From an uncultured Hyphomonas sp. (GTDB taxonomy: Bacteria; Pseudomonadota; Alphaproteobacteria; Caulobacterales; Hyphomonadaceae): a DNA stretch of 64,000 nt. Every line of letters starts with the position of its first letter. The stretch's first letter is position 1. This document shows positions 18,944 to 29,792 of this stretch, in pieces. The stretch covers positions 806,001-870,000 of the forward strand of contig NZ_OY781472.1 of assembly GCF_963677035.1 (NCBI RefSeq). Reading direction: 5' to 3'. The notes under the pieces were generated by a model, which saw nothing but the letters and a program-made list of their open reading frames with translations, made no database searches and had not been told where the DNA came from. The translations under genes and the position numbers were made by a program.

Positions 18944-20437
18944 TCAGTCTTCGAAACCGCGCTTCGGCGCGTGGACCTTCCAGAGAATGATCAGCCCGGC
19001 CAGGAACATGAAACCGATGCCGCCCATGCCAATTCTCTGATTTCCCGTCAGCCAGGTAAGCAGGCTGACAATGCCGGGGCCCATCCAGACCGTCACCGTA
19101 CCCGCAATGGCATAGAGCCCGAAGAATTCTCCGATCCGCTCACGCGGGGCAATATGCACCAGCATGTACCGGCTGGACGAAATGGATGCGACGACGGCGA
19201 TTGCAACCGGGATCACGAACAGGAAGTAGGCGATATCGGATAGCGTGCTGAAGAACGGGCTGTCCCAGACAGGCGTGTTGGCGGGCATAAGGCCGAAGAA
19301 CAGGGCGTCCGGCGTGATCGAGAGCTGCGCAAGCAACAGGAAGACGAGCACTGAAATCTCCCAGACCAATGCCAGTTTCGGCCCCAGAAGGCGATCCAGG
19401 AAGCCGCCCACGAAACCGCCAACCGCGCCGAACAGAACGCCCGTGATACCGAAGAACAAGATCTCCACCCCGCTCCACCCCAGGAAGGTTCCGGCATAGA
19501 CGGCCCCAAGTGTCAGGAGCGCAGACATCGCATCGGCATAAATCGTGCGCGCGACGAGGAAGCGCATGGTCTGCGGATGCTCCTTGAAGAGCCCTTTGAG
19601 GTAACCGAACAGCACGCTGATCCGGTCAGCCGGGTTCTGCGCCTTCCCCGAATGGCGGTCTTCTCCGCGGAAAACATCTGCTGCGGCCTGCTTCCAGCTC
19701 ATGCTCCGGCCGCCCTTGATGCCATCCGGCATGAAGAGGAAGAACGGGATCACAAGGACAGTAATCCAGACAGCCACGAAGGGTCCGGAGAAACGTTCCG
19801 GCGCAAAGGTTTCGCGGTCGAGCTTGATCACCTGCTCTGCCGGTGCAAAGGGCAACCCGGATCCGGGCAGGAGCAGGCCGAACAGGAAGAAAATCAGGAT
19901 CCCGACACTCAGAATATTGCCCATGGAAAGGCCAAGACCGGAGATATAGGGCAAGGCACTCGGCCGCCCCGCATTCGGCAGCATCGCATTGTGCAGCACT
20001 TCGGAATAGCCATAGCAGCAATAGGCCACGCCCAGCACCGCCATGGTCGGCCACATGGTCAACGGTCCGTCAGGACGTGCCCACCACAGGCTGAACGAAC
20101 ACACGACCATGAGCGTCATGAAGAAGGCGATCGGTGGCTTTCGCCGCCCGGCTTTGTCTGCGATCACCCCCAGGAACGGAGCCGTCAGGGCTGTCGCGAT
20201 ACCGGCCAGCGTGATCGTCAGGCCGGACAGGCTGAGCCCGTGCTCTCCACCGCCGGCCATCTCTTTTGCGAAATAGGGCGCGAAAACATAAATGACGATC
20301 AGGTTGTAATAAGGATTGCGCGCGCCTTCGAAGACAGCCCAGGCCAATCCCTTGATGCCGAACGGCCCACCGTCAGCGTGCTCCGCTTCGGATTCGGGGA
20401 CCGCAACCGCTGGTCCGACAACCTGCGTGTCACTCAT
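18944..20437 (-). CDS. MFS transporter (UMF1/Atg22-like family)
   Basis: This 497-residue polytopic membrane protein has about 12 predicted helices. Between helices 2 and 3 is the MFS motif ADKAGRRKP near residues 93-101, and the start GLAWAVFEGARNPYYNLIVIYVFAPYF resembles UMF1-family (Atg22-like) transporters. The substrate is unknown. Two in-frame ATGs are 6 nt apart; the second (20437) has better spacing (9 nt) from GGGAG. It follows murC on the same strand after a gap of about 108 bp, where murB would be expected in many relatives, and may be read from the dcw operon. Confidence 0.85.
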   Translation of the reverse strand: MSDTQVVGPAVAVPESEAEHADGGPFGIKGLAWAVFEGARNPYYNLIVIYVFAPYFAKEMAGGGEHGLSLSGLTITLAGIATALTAPFLGVIADKAGRRKPPIAFFMTLMVVCSFSLWWARPDGPLTMWPTMAVLGVAYCCYGYSEVLHNAMLPNAGRPSALPYISGLGLSMGNILSVGILIFFLFGLLLPGSGLPFAPAEQVIKLDRETFAPERFSGPFVAVWITVLVIPFFLFMPDGIKGGRSMSWKQAAADVFRGEDRHSGKAQNPADRISVLFGYLKGLFKEHPQTMRFLVARTIYADAMSALLTLGAVYAGTFLGWSGVEILFFGITGVLFGAVGGFVGGFLDRLLGPKLALVWEISVLVFLLLAQLSITPDALFFGLMPANTPVWDSPFFSTLSDIAYFLFVIPVAIAVVASISSSRYMLVHIAPRERIGEFFGLYAIAGTVTVWMGPGIVSLLTWLTGNQRIGMGGIGFMFLAGLIILWKVHAPKRGFED

Positions 20438-20545
20438 TTGCATTCACTCCCGTAACCATATGCCGCCTCTTGCCGGACGCTTTGGTCCAGCCTGCGACAT
20501 TGCAAGCCGAAGGGGAAGTGTCTGGCAGCTGTACCTGCCGCGAGG

Positions 20546-21976
20546 TCAGCCTGCCGTATCGAGCTTTGAGGCGAGCTCCCCGGCATAGCGGGTGATGTCC
20601 CCCGCCCCGAGGCAGACGACCATGGCACCCGGCTCGGCATGCGCCCGGATCACGTCCGGCAGATTGTCGAGGGAATCCAGCCGCGAGACAGCGCGATGCC
20701 CGTGCCGTCGGATGGAGGCGACAAGCGTATCGGCATCATATCCCTCGATGGGGCTCTCTCCTGCTTCATAGACCGGTGCGACCAGAACCTCATCCGCCTG
20801 ATCGAAACAGCGGGAGAATTCCTCGAACAAGTCCCGCAGCCGCGTGTAGCGGTGCGGCTGGCAGACGGCGATGATCTGCCCCTGGCCCTGCATGGCCCGG
20901 GCGGCCTTTAGCACGGCGGTGATTTCCACCGGGTGATGGCCATAATCATCAATGATCCGGACTGGCGCCTTGCCTGCCTCCGGGGTCCACTCCCCGACAG
21001 CGGTGAAGCGCCGCTTCACGCCGCCGAAACTGATCAGCGCGTTCCGGATCTGCTCGTCGGTCGCGCCGAGTTCGAGCGCAACGGCGATGGCCGCCAGGGC
21101 ATTCTGGACATTGTGCTCGCCTGCCATAGGCAGCGTCAGGCCCTCGATCATACGCGGCATGGCCGATCCCGGGCGGCGCAGGGCCACATCGAAATGCGCC
21201 CCGGCGAGATCCGTCTGCAGGTTGGCCGCGCGGATGTCGGCCTGGCGGTTGAAGCCATAGGTAATACGCCGGCGGTCGGTTACGCGCGCAGCCAGCGCCT
21301 GTACTTCCGGGTGGTCCGTACACAGTACGGCGAACCCATAGAAGGGCAGGTTTTCGACGAACACATCGAAGGCGTCCCGCAGTTTTTCCATGGAGCCGTA
21401 ATGGTCCATATGTTCCGGGTCGATATTCGTGACGATTGCGCAGGTCGGATGCAGCTTGGCGAAGGTGCCATCGCTCTCATCGCTCTCAACGACCATCCAG
21501 TCGCTTTCACCTGCCTTGTAGTTCGATCCATAGGCATGAATGATGCCGCCATTGATCACCGTCGGGTCGATCCCTGCTCCGTCGAGCAGCGCCGCGACCA
21601 TGGAGGTGGTCGTCGTCTTGCCATGGGTCCCGGCCACACAGACCGTGTATTTCAGACGCGTGATCTCAGCCAGCATGTTGGCCCGGCGTACAACGGGAAT
21701 GCCTGCCGCCCTGGCCATGGCCACTTCCGGATTGTCGCCTTTGATCGCGGAGGAAATAATCACCGTCCCGGCGCCTTTGACGTTCTCCGCCTTGTGCCCG
21801 ATGAACACTTTCGCCCCGCGCTGGCGCAGACGCTCGATATTGTCGGAGTCCTTGATATCGGACCCCTGCACGTCATAGCCCATGGTGATCATCACATCCG
21901 CAATGCCGGACATGCCGATGCCGCCAATCCCGACAATATGGGCCGGGCCAAGATCAAAAGGTGTGGGGGAAGCCAT
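20546..21976 (-). CDS. murC: UDP-N-acetylmuramate--L-alanine ligase MurC
   Basis: This 476-residue cytosolic Mur ligase adds the first amino acid (L-Ala) to UDP-MurNAc. The N-terminal Rossmann motif [14 protein letters not shown] is at residues 13-26, and the ATP loop [20 protein letters not shown] starts near residue 115. The three-domain length is typical. It is the last peptidoglycan gene of the cluster here; the usual murB-ddl-ftsQAZ does not follow. Confidence 0.96.
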   Translation of the reverse strand: MASPTPFDLGPAHIVGIGGIGMSGIADVMITMGYDVQGSDIKDSDNIERLRQRGAKVFIGHKAENVKGAGTVIISSAIKGDNPEVAMARAAGIPVVRRANMLAEITRLKYTVCVAGTHGKTTTTSMVAALLDGAGIDPTVINGGIIHAYGSNYKAGESDWMVVESDESDGTFAKLHPTCAIVTNIDPEHMDHYGSMEKLRDAFDVFVENLPFYGFAVLCTDHPEVQALAARVTDRRRITYGFNRQADIRAANLQTDLAGAHFDVALRRPGSAMPRMIEGLTLPMAGEHNVQNALAAIAVALELGATDEQIRNALISFGGVKRRFTAVGEWTPEAGKAPVRIIDDYGHHPVEITAVLKAARAMQGQGQIIAVCQPHRYTRLRDLFEEFSRCFDQADEVLVAPVYEAGESPIEGYDADTLVASIRRHGHRAVSRLDSLDNLPDVIRAHAEPGAMVVCLGAGDITRYAGELASKLDTAG

Positions 21977-22041
21977 TTCAAAAGGTCTCCGGATTTTTGT
22001 TCTGTGTCATGCTGCGCGAAGTCGGGTTTCCGGTCGAGAGC

Positions 22042-23154
22042 TCAGTGCAGAGCCACCGCTTCTGCGAGGTCGGCAAGGTCGCCTGCTGCGTTCACCTTAG
22101 CGGAGTTCTTTGCCACTTCGGCGCGTTGCTTCAGCTCATCCGCATCACCAAGGCGGGCCGCGATCAGTTCACCCAGCAGAGCTGGATAGAGGTTTGCCTC
22201 TAGGATCATGTCTGCAGCGCCCGCATCTGTCAGCGCCTCGGCATTGGCGACCTGGTGATCGTCCATCGCAATCGCCAGCGGGATGAGGATCGACGGGCGG
22301 CCAACCGCGGCAAGTTCGCTGACCGTTCCTGCCCCGCTGCGCGCAATCACGAGATGCGCGGCGGCGAGTTTCTCCGGCATGTCGGAGAAGAAAGGTGCAA
22401 GCTCTGCCTCGACCATGACCTTGTCGTAGATCTCTTTCACCTGCTCCAACTGCTCCGCGCGCACCTGCTGGATCACTTTCAGACGAGAGCGGAGCGGCGC
22501 AGGGATGTGATTGGCAATCGCCAGTGGAACACTCTCGCCGATGATCTTCGAGCCCTGGCTGCCGCCTGTGACGAGAAGGGTCAGCTTGCCGTCCGTAGGC
22601 GGATACGGCAGGTCCCGGACGGCAAGGATCGGTGCGCGGACCGGATTGCCAACCGCCTTGTGCGCCTTGCCGCCCGGCAGTCTGTCCAGCCGCTCGAAAC
22701 CGGAAGCGACCACGCTGGCATGACGGGCCATGTTCCGGTTCACCCGGCCCAGCACGGCATTCTGTTCGTGAATGAGGATCGGCACCTTTGCCCAGCGCGC
22801 CGCCGCAAGAGCCGGAAAAGCCGGATATCCGCCAAAGCCGGCCACCAGCGCCGGGCGCTGTTGTTTCATGATCTTCCGCGCCCCGCTGATACCCGCCTGG
22901 ATCTTCAGGAAGGCGCCGGGCAGCGTCCATGGTTTGCGGAAATTCGGGGAGGCGGCGAACACCTCTTCCTTCCATTCCGCCGGAAAATCGCTGGCATAAT
23001 GAAGGCCGCGGCTGTCGGAGATCAGGCCGACGCGCCAGCCGCGTCTGCGCATTTCATCCGCAAAGGCACGCGCCGGGAACATGTGCCCGCCGGTACCGCC
23101 CGCTGCGATGATGACCAGTTTTTCGCCCTGTTTTTCGTTCGTCTCTTCAGCCAT
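22042..23154 (-). CDS. murG: undecaprenyl-PP-MurNAc-pentapeptide GlcNAc transferase MurG
   Basis: This 370-residue GT28 glycosyltransferase converts lipid I to lipid II on the inner face of the membrane. The N-terminal G-loop [10 protein letters not shown] and a C-terminal donor-binding segment [22 protein letters not shown] are present. The ATG at 23154 is chosen over a longer frame (23202): AGGGG stands 5-6 nt before it and it overlaps the ftsW stop by 8 nt, as expected in this packed operon. Confidence 0.95.
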   Translation of the reverse strand: MAEETNEKQGEKLVIIAAGGTGGHMFPARAFADEMRRRGWRVGLISDSRGLHYASDFPAEWKEEVFAASPNFRKPWTLPGAFLKIQAGISGARKIMKQQRPALVAGFGGYPAFPALAAARWAKVPILIHEQNAVLGRVNRNMARHASVVASGFERLDRLPGGKAHKAVGNPVRAPILAVRDLPYPPTDGKLTLLVTGGSQGSKIIGESVPLAIANHIPAPLRSRLKVIQQVRAEQLEQVKEIYDKVMVEAELAPFFSDMPEKLAAAHLVIARSGAGTVSELAAVGRPSILIPLAIAMDDHQVANAEALTDAGAADMILEANLYPALLGELIAARLGDADELKQRAEVAKNSAKVNAAGDLADLAEAVALH

Positions 23155-24301
23155 ACCGGCCCCTTGTGCGCGTACCTTGTCCGCGCACAAGTGCCAGCGC
23201 AAGGCCCAGAGTCAATGCTGTGCCGAGCATGGACGAGCCGCCATAGGAGACAAATGGCAGTGTCATCCCTTTCGGCGGGATCAGAGCCAGATTTACCGCC
23301 AGGTTTATGGCAGCCTGAAGACCAAAAAGCGTGAAAAGTCCGGCACTTGCCGCACGGGCATAGCCGTCCTCAACCCGGGCCGAGGCCCGGAAACCGCGCA
23401 GAATCATCAGTGCAAAGGCCGCAAGCAGCACGATCGCCGCGACGAGGCCGAACTCTTCCACCATGACCGCAAAGATAAAGTCCGTATGCGCATCAGGCAG
23501 ATGGGCCTTGACCAGCCCCTCCCCCGGGCCGACGCCGAACAGGCCGCCGCGGCCGATCGCTTCGGCAGCCCGGTCGATTTGCGAATGGTCCCCATGACGT
23601 ACTTCGGCAAAGCCGCGCAGCCGGTCGCGGACGTGCGGCAACAGTGCGTAGAGCAGGCCGCCCAAAGCAGTGCCACCCCCGGCAAAGGCCGCGCCCCAGC
23701 GCCATGGCAGGCCGCTGACAAAAAAGGTCACGATAAAGGCCGCCGTCAGGAGGAAGGACTGACCCACATCCGGCTGCAGCAGGAACAGGCCGACTGTGAC
23801 AGCGAAAAAGATAAACGCCACCACTTCCCAGATCCTGTTCGGATAGAGTTCGCGTTGCGCCAGCAGCCAGCCGGACATGACGATCAGCGCAGGCTTGGCC
23901 ACTTCCGATGGCTGCAACGAAAATCCGGCGACCCGGATCCAGCGATGCGCGCCCTTCGCCTCGTGCCCGCCACCGACGAGGATGTAGACCATCAGACCGA
24001 TACAGCCGAACAGCAGGACGGCCGCAAACCGCCGGGCCCAGGCCCGGTCCAGCATGCTGGTGCCGAGCAGCAGGACGACGCCGGCCGCCGCAAACATCGA
24101 TTGGCGCATCGGAAAGAAATAGGGATTGTCATAGCCGATGCGCGCCGCCGCACTCGGGCCAGCCGCCAGCGACATCAGAAGGCCGATCGCCATCAGGAAG
24201 AACGCCCCCGCCAGGAGGCCCCAATCAACTGTGCGCCGCCACTCCATGAACCAGGACGTATCTGACCGGGCGAGAAATGGCGCTGTGGCTGTGTAGCTCA
24301 A
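23147..24301 (-). CDS. ftsW: lipid II polymerase FtsW (SEDS family)
   Basis: This 384-residue SEDS glycosyltransferase of the divisome has about ten membrane helices. SEDS motifs include [20 protein letters not shown] near residues 147-166 and the C-terminal [12 protein letters not shown]. The start is TTG, overlapping the murD stop in a TTGA junction, with AGGG 7 nt before it. It works with FtsI, encoded in the same operon, to make septal peptidoglycan. Confidence 0.95.
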   Translation of the reverse strand: MSYTATAPFLARSDTSWFMEWRRTVDWGLLAGAFFLMAIGLLMSLAAGPSAAARIGYDNPYFFPMRQSMFAAAGVVLLLGTSMLDRAWARRFAAVLLFGCIGLMVYILVGGGHEAKGAHRWIRVAGFSLQPSEVAKPALIVMSGWLLAQRELYPNRIWEVVAFIFFAVTVGLFLLQPDVGQSFLLTAAFIVTFFVSGLPWRWGAAFAGGGTALGGLLYALLPHVRDRLRGFAEVRHGDHSQIDRAAEAIGRGGLFGVGPGEGLVKAHLPDAHTDFIFAVMVEEFGLVAAIVLLAAFALMILRGFRASARVEDGYARAASAGLFTLFGLQAAINLAVNLALIPPKGMTLPFVSYGGSSMLGTALTLGLALALVRGQGTRTRGRYG

Positions 24302-25713
24302 GCAAGTTCCCTCAGCTCTGTGGGCATCATCGCCTCCACGATGGCCCGGAACGTATCGCCCCGGTGCTCAAAATCGCGGAACTGGTCGAAGCTCGCACAG
24401 GCTGGTGAAAGAAGAATGACCGGATTGTCGATTCCGGAATTTTTGGCATCGCGGAACGCAGCCTGGACGGCACTTTCCAGCGTTCCGCACCCCTGAGCGG
24501 CCACCCGGCCCCTCAGCGCATTGGTGAAAGGCTCTTCCGCCTCACCGATCAGATAGGCCTTGTTGATGCGCGGGAAGTAAGGCGTCAGCGCACCGATGCC
24601 ATCGGATTTCGGCACACCGCCGGCAATCCAGTAAATATTGTCGTAAGACTTCAACGCCTGCTCTGCGGCCTGCGCATTGGTGGCCTTGGAGTCGTTGATG
24701 AAGCGCACGCCTTCAATCTCGCCCACGCGCTCCATGCGGTGCGCGAGACCGGGGAAGGTTCTGAGACCTTCCATAATGGTCTGCGGGTCGAGACCAAGCG
24801 CGCGGCACGTAGCATAGGCCGCCACGGCGTTCTGGTGATTGTGTTTGCCGGGCAGCGCAGCACAGTCTGCGAGATTTCCGACAAAGACGGCATTGCCGCT
24901 GGTTGAATCGTAAAGATGTCCGTCTACAGCGCTTACACCACGGCCCAGCGCATAGCTGGACGACGCCTGGACCACACGGGCCGGACCGCGCGCCGCCAGG
25001 CCAATCGCGATGGACTGGGTGATCACGTCATCGAACCCGACCACGGCGGTATCCCGCTCGGTCTGATTCTGGAAGATCCGCATCTTCGCAGCCTGGTAGC
25101 CCTCCATCCCGCCATGACGCTCAAGATGGTCCGGACTGATATTCAGCAGAACGGCGATATCGCAGTGCAGACTCTTAACCAGATCCAGCTGGTAGGAGCT
25201 GAGTTCCAGCACATAGATCGCATTGGCGTGCAGGGCGGCAAGGTCCAGCACGCCCGTCCCGATATTGCCGCCGATCCGCGCATCGCGCCCGGCCTGCTTC
25301 AGTATGTGCCCGATCAGTGAGGTCGTCGTCGACTTACCATTTGTCCCGGTGATGCCGACGATCTTCGGCCGTCCGCGTTCGGGCAGGGCCTGCACGGCGC
25401 GGGCGAACAGTTCCATATCGCCGACGATCGGCACGCCGGTCATCTCGGCCATGCGCACGATACGGTGCGGCTGCGGGAATTTGTAGGGAATGCCCGGCGA
25501 CAGGACGAGCGCGGCAAAGGTCTGCCAGTCGCGCTTGTTGATGTCGGAAAGGGTCATGCCCGCAGCCTCGGCCTGGCGGCGGGTATCTTCATCATCGTCC
25601 CACGCATGAACACGCGCGCCGCCGGCCTTCAGGGCCTTGGCAGCGGAAAGGCCGGTGCGGCCAAGGCCGAACACCGCAACATCCCTTCCTGCGTATTCCG
25701 TGATCGGGATCAT
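24298..25713 (-). CDS. murD: UDP-N-acetylmuramoylalanine--D-glutamate ligase MurD
   Basis: This 471-residue cytosolic ligase adds D-Glu to UDP-MurNAc-L-Ala. The N-terminal Rossmann segment AVFGLGRTGLSAAKAL is followed by the ATP loop GITGTNGKSTTTSLIGHIL near residues 120-138. The DAP/Lys-independent fold and length are typical. It lies 10 nt after mraY and overlaps ftsW by 4 nt. Confidence 0.96.
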   Translation of the reverse strand: MIPITEYAGRDVAVFGLGRTGLSAAKALKAGGARVHAWDDDEDTRRQAEAAGMTLSDINKRDWQTFAALVLSPGIPYKFPQPHRIVRMAEMTGVPIVGDMELFARAVQALPERGRPKIVGITGTNGKSTTTSLIGHILKQAGRDARIGGNIGTGVLDLAALHANAIYVLELSSYQLDLVKSLHCDIAVLLNISPDHLERHGGMEGYQAAKMRIFQNQTERDTAVVGFDDVITQSIAIGLAARGPARVVQASSSYALGRGVSAVDGHLYDSTSGNAVFVGNLADCAALPGKHNHQNAVAAYATCRALGLDPQTIMEGLRTFPGLAHRMERVGEIEGVRFINDSKATNAQAAEQALKSYDNIYWIAGGVPKSDGIGALTPYFPRINKAYLIGEAEEPFTNALRGRVAAQGCGTLESAVQAAFRDAKNSGIDNPVILLSPACASFDQFRDFEHRGDTFRAIVEAMMPTELRELA

Positions 25714-25723
25714 GCGCGCTCGC

Positions 25724-26917
25724 TCACCTCAGCTTCAGGGTTGCAAGGCCCGCAAGGGCGAACAGGACGGACAGGATCCAGAAGCGGACGACGACACGGG
25801 TTTCCGGCCAGTTCTTCTTCTGGAAATGGTGGTGCAAGGGCGCCATCAGGAAGATACGCTTGCCTTCGCCGGTAAGGCGCCGGGTCAGCTTGAACCAGCT
25901 GACCTGCATGATCACCGACGCCGCCTCGATCACGAACAGGCCGCCGATCACAACCAGCGCAAACTCGTGCTTGGTCGCCACGGCGACAACGCCCAGCATC
26001 CCGCCAAGGCCGAGCGAACCGGTATCGCCCATGAACACTTTGGCCGGATAGGCATTGTACCAGAGGAAGCCCATGCCGGCGCCCATCATGGCGCCCAACA
26101 GAACGGACAGTTCCCCTGCCCCCGGTGCGAACTGGATGCCGAGATATTCGGCGAAGACGAAGTTACCGGTGAGATAGGCGATCATCGCATAGGAGGCCGC
26201 CGCGAACATCATCGGCACGATGGCGAGGCCGTCCAGCCCGTCGGTGAAGTTCACCGCATTGGCGCTGCCGACGATAACGATCATGCCGAACAGGATGAAG
26301 AACATGCCAAGCGGCAGGAAGTAGTTGTTCACGAAGGGCACGGCGACGCCGCCGGAGAAGTCCGGATCCGCCGGGGTCACGCTGGTCTGCGGCGCAAGAG
26401 CAGCAATCTGCTCGGCCAGACCGTTCAGAGAGCCCCATTCGGCGTGGCCCTCCGGTGTATGCGCGCCATGCAGCCCCATGATGAACGCACAGGCCACTGC
26501 CGCGATGCCAAAGCCAGCCAGAAGGCGCACCCTGGCCGACACGCCCGCATCGGTCTGCTTGGTCACCTTGGCATAGTCGTCAAGGAAACCGAGGAATGCA
26601 TAAGACACGGTCACAAACAGGGTGACCCAGATATAAGGATTGTGCAGGTTCGCCCAGAGCAGCACGCCTGCCAGCAGGCCCAGCCAGATCAGGAAGCCGC
26701 CCATGGTTGGTGTACCGCGCTTTTCCAGCTGCTGTTCCAGAGACAGGTCGCGGATCGGCTGGCCCTTGCCCTGACGGGCGCGCAGGAAATTTATGATCGG
26801 GTCGCCAAAGATCACCGTCACCAGGAACGCCGTCACGACGGCCGCGCCTGTGCGGAAGGTAATATAGTTGAGAACGTTCAGGATACCGCTGTCAGCGGCC
26901 AGCCATTCGTACAGCAT
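25724..26917 (-). CDS. mraY: phospho-N-acetylmuramoyl-pentapeptide transferase MraY
   Basis: This 397-residue integral membrane transferase makes lipid I from UDP-MurNAc-pentapeptide and undecaprenyl phosphate. The catalytic motif [14 protein letters not shown] and the C-terminal HHHFQ (in [14 protein letters not shown]) are present. The start [14 protein letters not shown] at 26917 overlaps the murF stop in TGATG; a longer frame reaching 26983 would lie inside murF and is rejected. An extended periplasmic loop near residues 180-210 makes it somewhat longer than E. coli MraY (360 residues). Confidence 0.96.
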   Translation of the reverse strand: MLYEWLAADSGILNVLNYITFRTGAAVVTAFLVTVIFGDPIINFLRARQGKGQPIRDLSLEQQLEKRGTPTMGGFLIWLGLLAGVLLWANLHNPYIWVTLFVTVSYAFLGFLDDYAKVTKQTDAGVSARVRLLAGFGIAAVACAFIMGLHGAHTPEGHAEWGSLNGLAEQIAALAPQTSVTPADPDFSGGVAVPFVNNYFLPLGMFFILFGMIVIVGSANAVNFTDGLDGLAIVPMMFAAASYAMIAYLTGNFVFAEYLGIQFAPGAGELSVLLGAMMGAGMGFLWYNAYPAKVFMGDTGSLGLGGMLGVVAVATKHEFALVVIGGLFVIEAASVIMQVSWFKLTRRLTGEGKRIFLMAPLHHHFQKKNWPETRVVVRFWILSVLFALAGLATLKLR

Positions 26918-28353
26918 CAACCAACCCCTGCAGCACCTTCTGTGCCGCTTGCCATCTTGCCCAAGTCCGCCGTTTCGCTCCATTGGCGCAAACGGTCTGC
27001 TAGTCGTCCCATCCCGGATGCATTCGAGCCTTTGATCAAGACCACGTCGCCATCGCGGAGTGTATTTTCCAGTGCATTAAAAAGTTCGTCGGCCCGGGGC
27101 GCCCACACCTTCTGCAGGTCTGTGGGCAGTGCCTCAGCCAGATGAGTCATATTGTCTCCCGCCAGAAAGACGCCCTGGGCCCCGGTCTCCACGACCGGCC
27201 CGGCAAGGCCGGCATGTTCCGCGTCCGATCTTTCGCCGATTTCCAGCATCTCACCGAGCGCAACGAGCCGGCGACCTGCACCGCGTTGTTTCAATGAGGA
27301 AAGCGCCGCCCGCATCGAGCCCGGATTGGCATTATAGGCGTCATCGATCAGCGTAAATGTGCCGCCGCCGGGCAGGGGGAGACGTTCGGCCGTGCCACGC
27401 CCCGGTGGCGGGGCATAGCCTGACAGGGCTTCGGCGCAATCCGCCACGGACGCGCCCGTTTGCGTCGCCGCCAGCAAGGCGGCCGCCACATTCATGGCCC
27501 AGTGCTCGCCCACGGCGTCCAGCGTCACCAGAACCGGTTTGCCAACCACGTCGACCTGAACGCGGCTCGATACGCCGTCGGTTTCGTACCCGACGATACG
27601 GGCCGTTGCGTCCTTTGCGTGGCCGAAGGTTTCGAGATTGCCAGTCGGGCAGAGATCCCGCGCCCGGTCTGCAAGGTATTCGAAGAAGATGTCGTCCGCT
27701 GGCAGGATGAACGTGCCGCCCGCCTCAAGACCCTCAAAAATATCGGCTTTCTCGCGCGCCACGGCTTCGACGCTGCCGAGACCTTCCAGATGCGCCCCGG
27801 CGATACAGGTAACGAGTCCTGTATGCGGACGGACCATCCGGCTGCGCGGGGCGATCTCGCCAGGCGTGGACATGCCAATCTCGAAGACGGCGCGTTCCGT
27901 CTCTTCCGGCATACGGGCCAGCGTCAGCGGCACGCCCCAGTGATTGTTGAAACTTTTCTGGCTCCAGTGCGCCCGGCCGAGTGTCCGGTAGATGCGCGCC
28001 AGCATTTCCTTGACGCTGGTCTTGCCAGCAGAGCCGGTGATCGCCGTGCGATGCCCGCCGCAGCGCGCCCGGGCTGCAACGCCCAGCTGTTCCAGCGCGG
28101 CCAGCGTATCTTCAGTGACAACCTGCGGCCCGTCGCCCTTCTTGCGGGACACGAGCGCGCCAGCGGCACCTGCCTCTAAGGCCGCTTCGACGAAGTCATG
28201 GCCATCGCGCTGGTCCTTCAGCGCAACGAACAGGTCACCCGGCTCCAGCGACCGCGTATCGATCGACACCGTGCCCGTCACCTTGAATGGCGCGGTCGCC
28301 ACACCGCCGGTGGCAAGGGTAATGTCGTCAGAGGTCCAGAGCGGTTTGGTCAT
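26917..28353 (-). CDS. murF: UDP-MurNAc-tripeptide--D-Ala-D-Ala ligase MurF
   Basis: This 478-residue cytosolic ligase adds D-Ala-D-Ala to complete the pentapeptide precursor. The ATP loop is [19 protein letters not shown] near residues 104-122. Later family signatures include [17 protein letters not shown], and [20 protein letters not shown] follows. It overlaps murE by 4 nt and mraY by 1 nt. Confidence 0.95.
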   Translation of the reverse strand: MTKPLWTSDDITLATGGVATAPFKVTGTVSIDTRSLEPGDLFVALKDQRDGHDFVEAALEAGAAGALVSRKKGDGPQVVTEDTLAALEQLGVAARARCGGHRTAITGSAGKTSVKEMLARIYRTLGRAHWSQKSFNNHWGVPLTLARMPEETERAVFEIGMSTPGEIAPRSRMVRPHTGLVTCIAGAHLEGLGSVEAVAREKADIFEGLEAGGTFILPADDIFFEYLADRARDLCPTGNLETFGHAKDATARIVGYETDGVSSRVQVDVVGKPVLVTLDAVGEHWAMNVAAALLAATQTGASVADCAEALSGYAPPPGRGTAERLPLPGGGTFTLIDDAYNANPGSMRAALSSLKQRGAGRRLVALGEMLEIGERSDAEHAGLAGPVVETGAQGVFLAGDNMTHLAEALPTDLQKVWAPRADELFNALENTLRDGDVVLIKGSNASGMGRLADRLRQWSETADLGKMASGTEGAAGVG

Positions 28354-29792
28354 GCACGCCCCGCTCCCAGCGCGTCGCGCGCCGTATCCTGGTCGGAGAA
28401 GGGATGAACTTCCTTGCCGATGATCTGGCCGGTCTCATGGCCCTTGCCGGCGATTACCAGCGTGTCGCCCTTTTTCAGCTCAGCGATGACCGTGCGGATC
28501 GCTTCGCCCCGGTCGCCGATCTCGCGGGCATCCGGACATCCCGCCAGCACCTGTTTGCGGATTTCAGCGGCGTCTTCCGTGCGCGGATTGTCATCCGTGA
28601 CGATCACGTCATCGGCCTGGCGCGCAGCGATCTCGCCCATCAGCGGACGCTTGCGGGCGTCGCGGTCACCGCCGCAGCCGAAGATGACTTTCAGAGTGCC
28701 GGCCGTGTGAGGGCGGACAGCGCGCAGCAGCACGTCTAGCCCGTCCGGCGTGTGGGCATAGTCGACGAACACGGCGCCGCCGGTTTCGGTCTTGCCGACA
28801 AACTCCATCCGGCCCTTCACGGGGGCCAGATGCATCAGGCCATCGGTGACCTGGCCGATGTCCAGGCCCAGCGACAGGCAGATCGCCGCCGCAGCCAGTG
28901 CATTCAGCGCCTGGAATTCGCCGATCAGCGGCAATTCCAGCGGCTTCTGCTCCACGTCCCGCCAATAGAGGTGCAGGATCTGGCCGGTTGCCCGCGGCAT
29001 GATCTCGTCGATCCAGAGGTCTTCGCCGCGCCAGCCGAAGGAGACGATGGGCATCTGCTTGCCGAGGGCGGCCGCCTCGAAATCATTGCACTGTTCGGAG
29101 TCCGCATTGACGATGGCCGGCAGCCCCGGACGGCCCAGCTCGCGGAAAAGGCGCAGCTTGGCGGACAGGTATTCCTCCATCGTCGAATGGTAATCGAGAT
29201 GGTCCTGCGAGAAGTTCAGGAAAGCGACCGCCGACAGGTCCACGCCATCCAGGCGGTGCTGTTCCAGGCCGTGGCTGGAGGCTTCCATCGCACAATGGGT
29301 CACGCCCTGCCGGGTCAGTTCGGCCAGCGTCTCATGGATGGTCACGGGGTCCGGCGTTGTGTGGCCGACATCGATATGCCCCTCAGGGCCGATGGCGCCG
29401 AGCGTGCCCATCGAGGCAGACTTCATGCCGGCCCGCGACCAGATCTGGCGGCAGAAATCGACCGTTGAGGATTTTCCGTTCGTCCCCGTCACCGCGACCA
29501 CAGTATCCGGCTGGGAATTGTAGAAGCGCTTGGCCGCCAGCGCGAGCGCCCGGCGCGGCTCCTGATCGACAATATGCGCAACGGTCACGCCTTCGGCGCC
29601 TTCACCGGACAGGATGGCCACGGCGCCCTTCCCGATTGCGTCGGGAATGAATTTGCTCCCATCGGTCACCGAGCCCTTCAGGGCCGCAAACAGATAGCCC
29701 GGTTTCACGCGGCGACTGTCCGCCGTCATCCCGGTGATGACGGTGTCGCCATCCGGCGCGTCGGGGAACAGGTCTTTAAGCTTACAGGTCAC
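28350..29792 (-). CDS. murE: UDP-MurNAc-L-Ala-D-Glu--meso-diaminopimelate ligase MurE
   Basis: This 480-residue cytosolic ligase adds the third stem residue. The ATP loop VTGTNGKSSTVDFCRQIW is near residues 100-117. The DNPR motif (VTDDNPRTED) near 395-405 marks meso-diaminopimelate specificity, so the wall is of the A1-gamma Gram-negative type. The start is GTG, overlapping the ftsI stop in GTGA. Confidence 0.96.
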   Translation of the reverse strand: MTCKLKDLFPDAPDGDTVITGMTADSRRVKPGYLFAALKGSVTDGSKFIPDAIGKGAVAILSGEGAEGVTVAHIVDQEPRRALALAAKRFYNSQPDTVVAVTGTNGKSSTVDFCRQIWSRAGMKSASMGTLGAIGPEGHIDVGHTTPDPVTIHETLAELTRQGVTHCAMEASSHGLEQHRLDGVDLSAVAFLNFSQDHLDYHSTMEEYLSAKLRLFRELGRPGLPAIVNADSEQCNDFEAAALGKQMPIVSFGWRGEDLWIDEIMPRATGQILHLYWRDVEQKPLELPLIGEFQALNALAAAAICLSLGLDIGQVTDGLMHLAPVKGRMEFVGKTETGGAVFVDYAHTPDGLDVLLRAVRPHTAGTLKVIFGCGGDRDARKRPLMGEIAARQADDVIVTDDNPRTEDAAEIRKQVLAGCPDAREIGDRGEAIRTVIAELKKGDTLVIAGKGHETGQIIGKEVHPFSDQDTARDALGAGRA

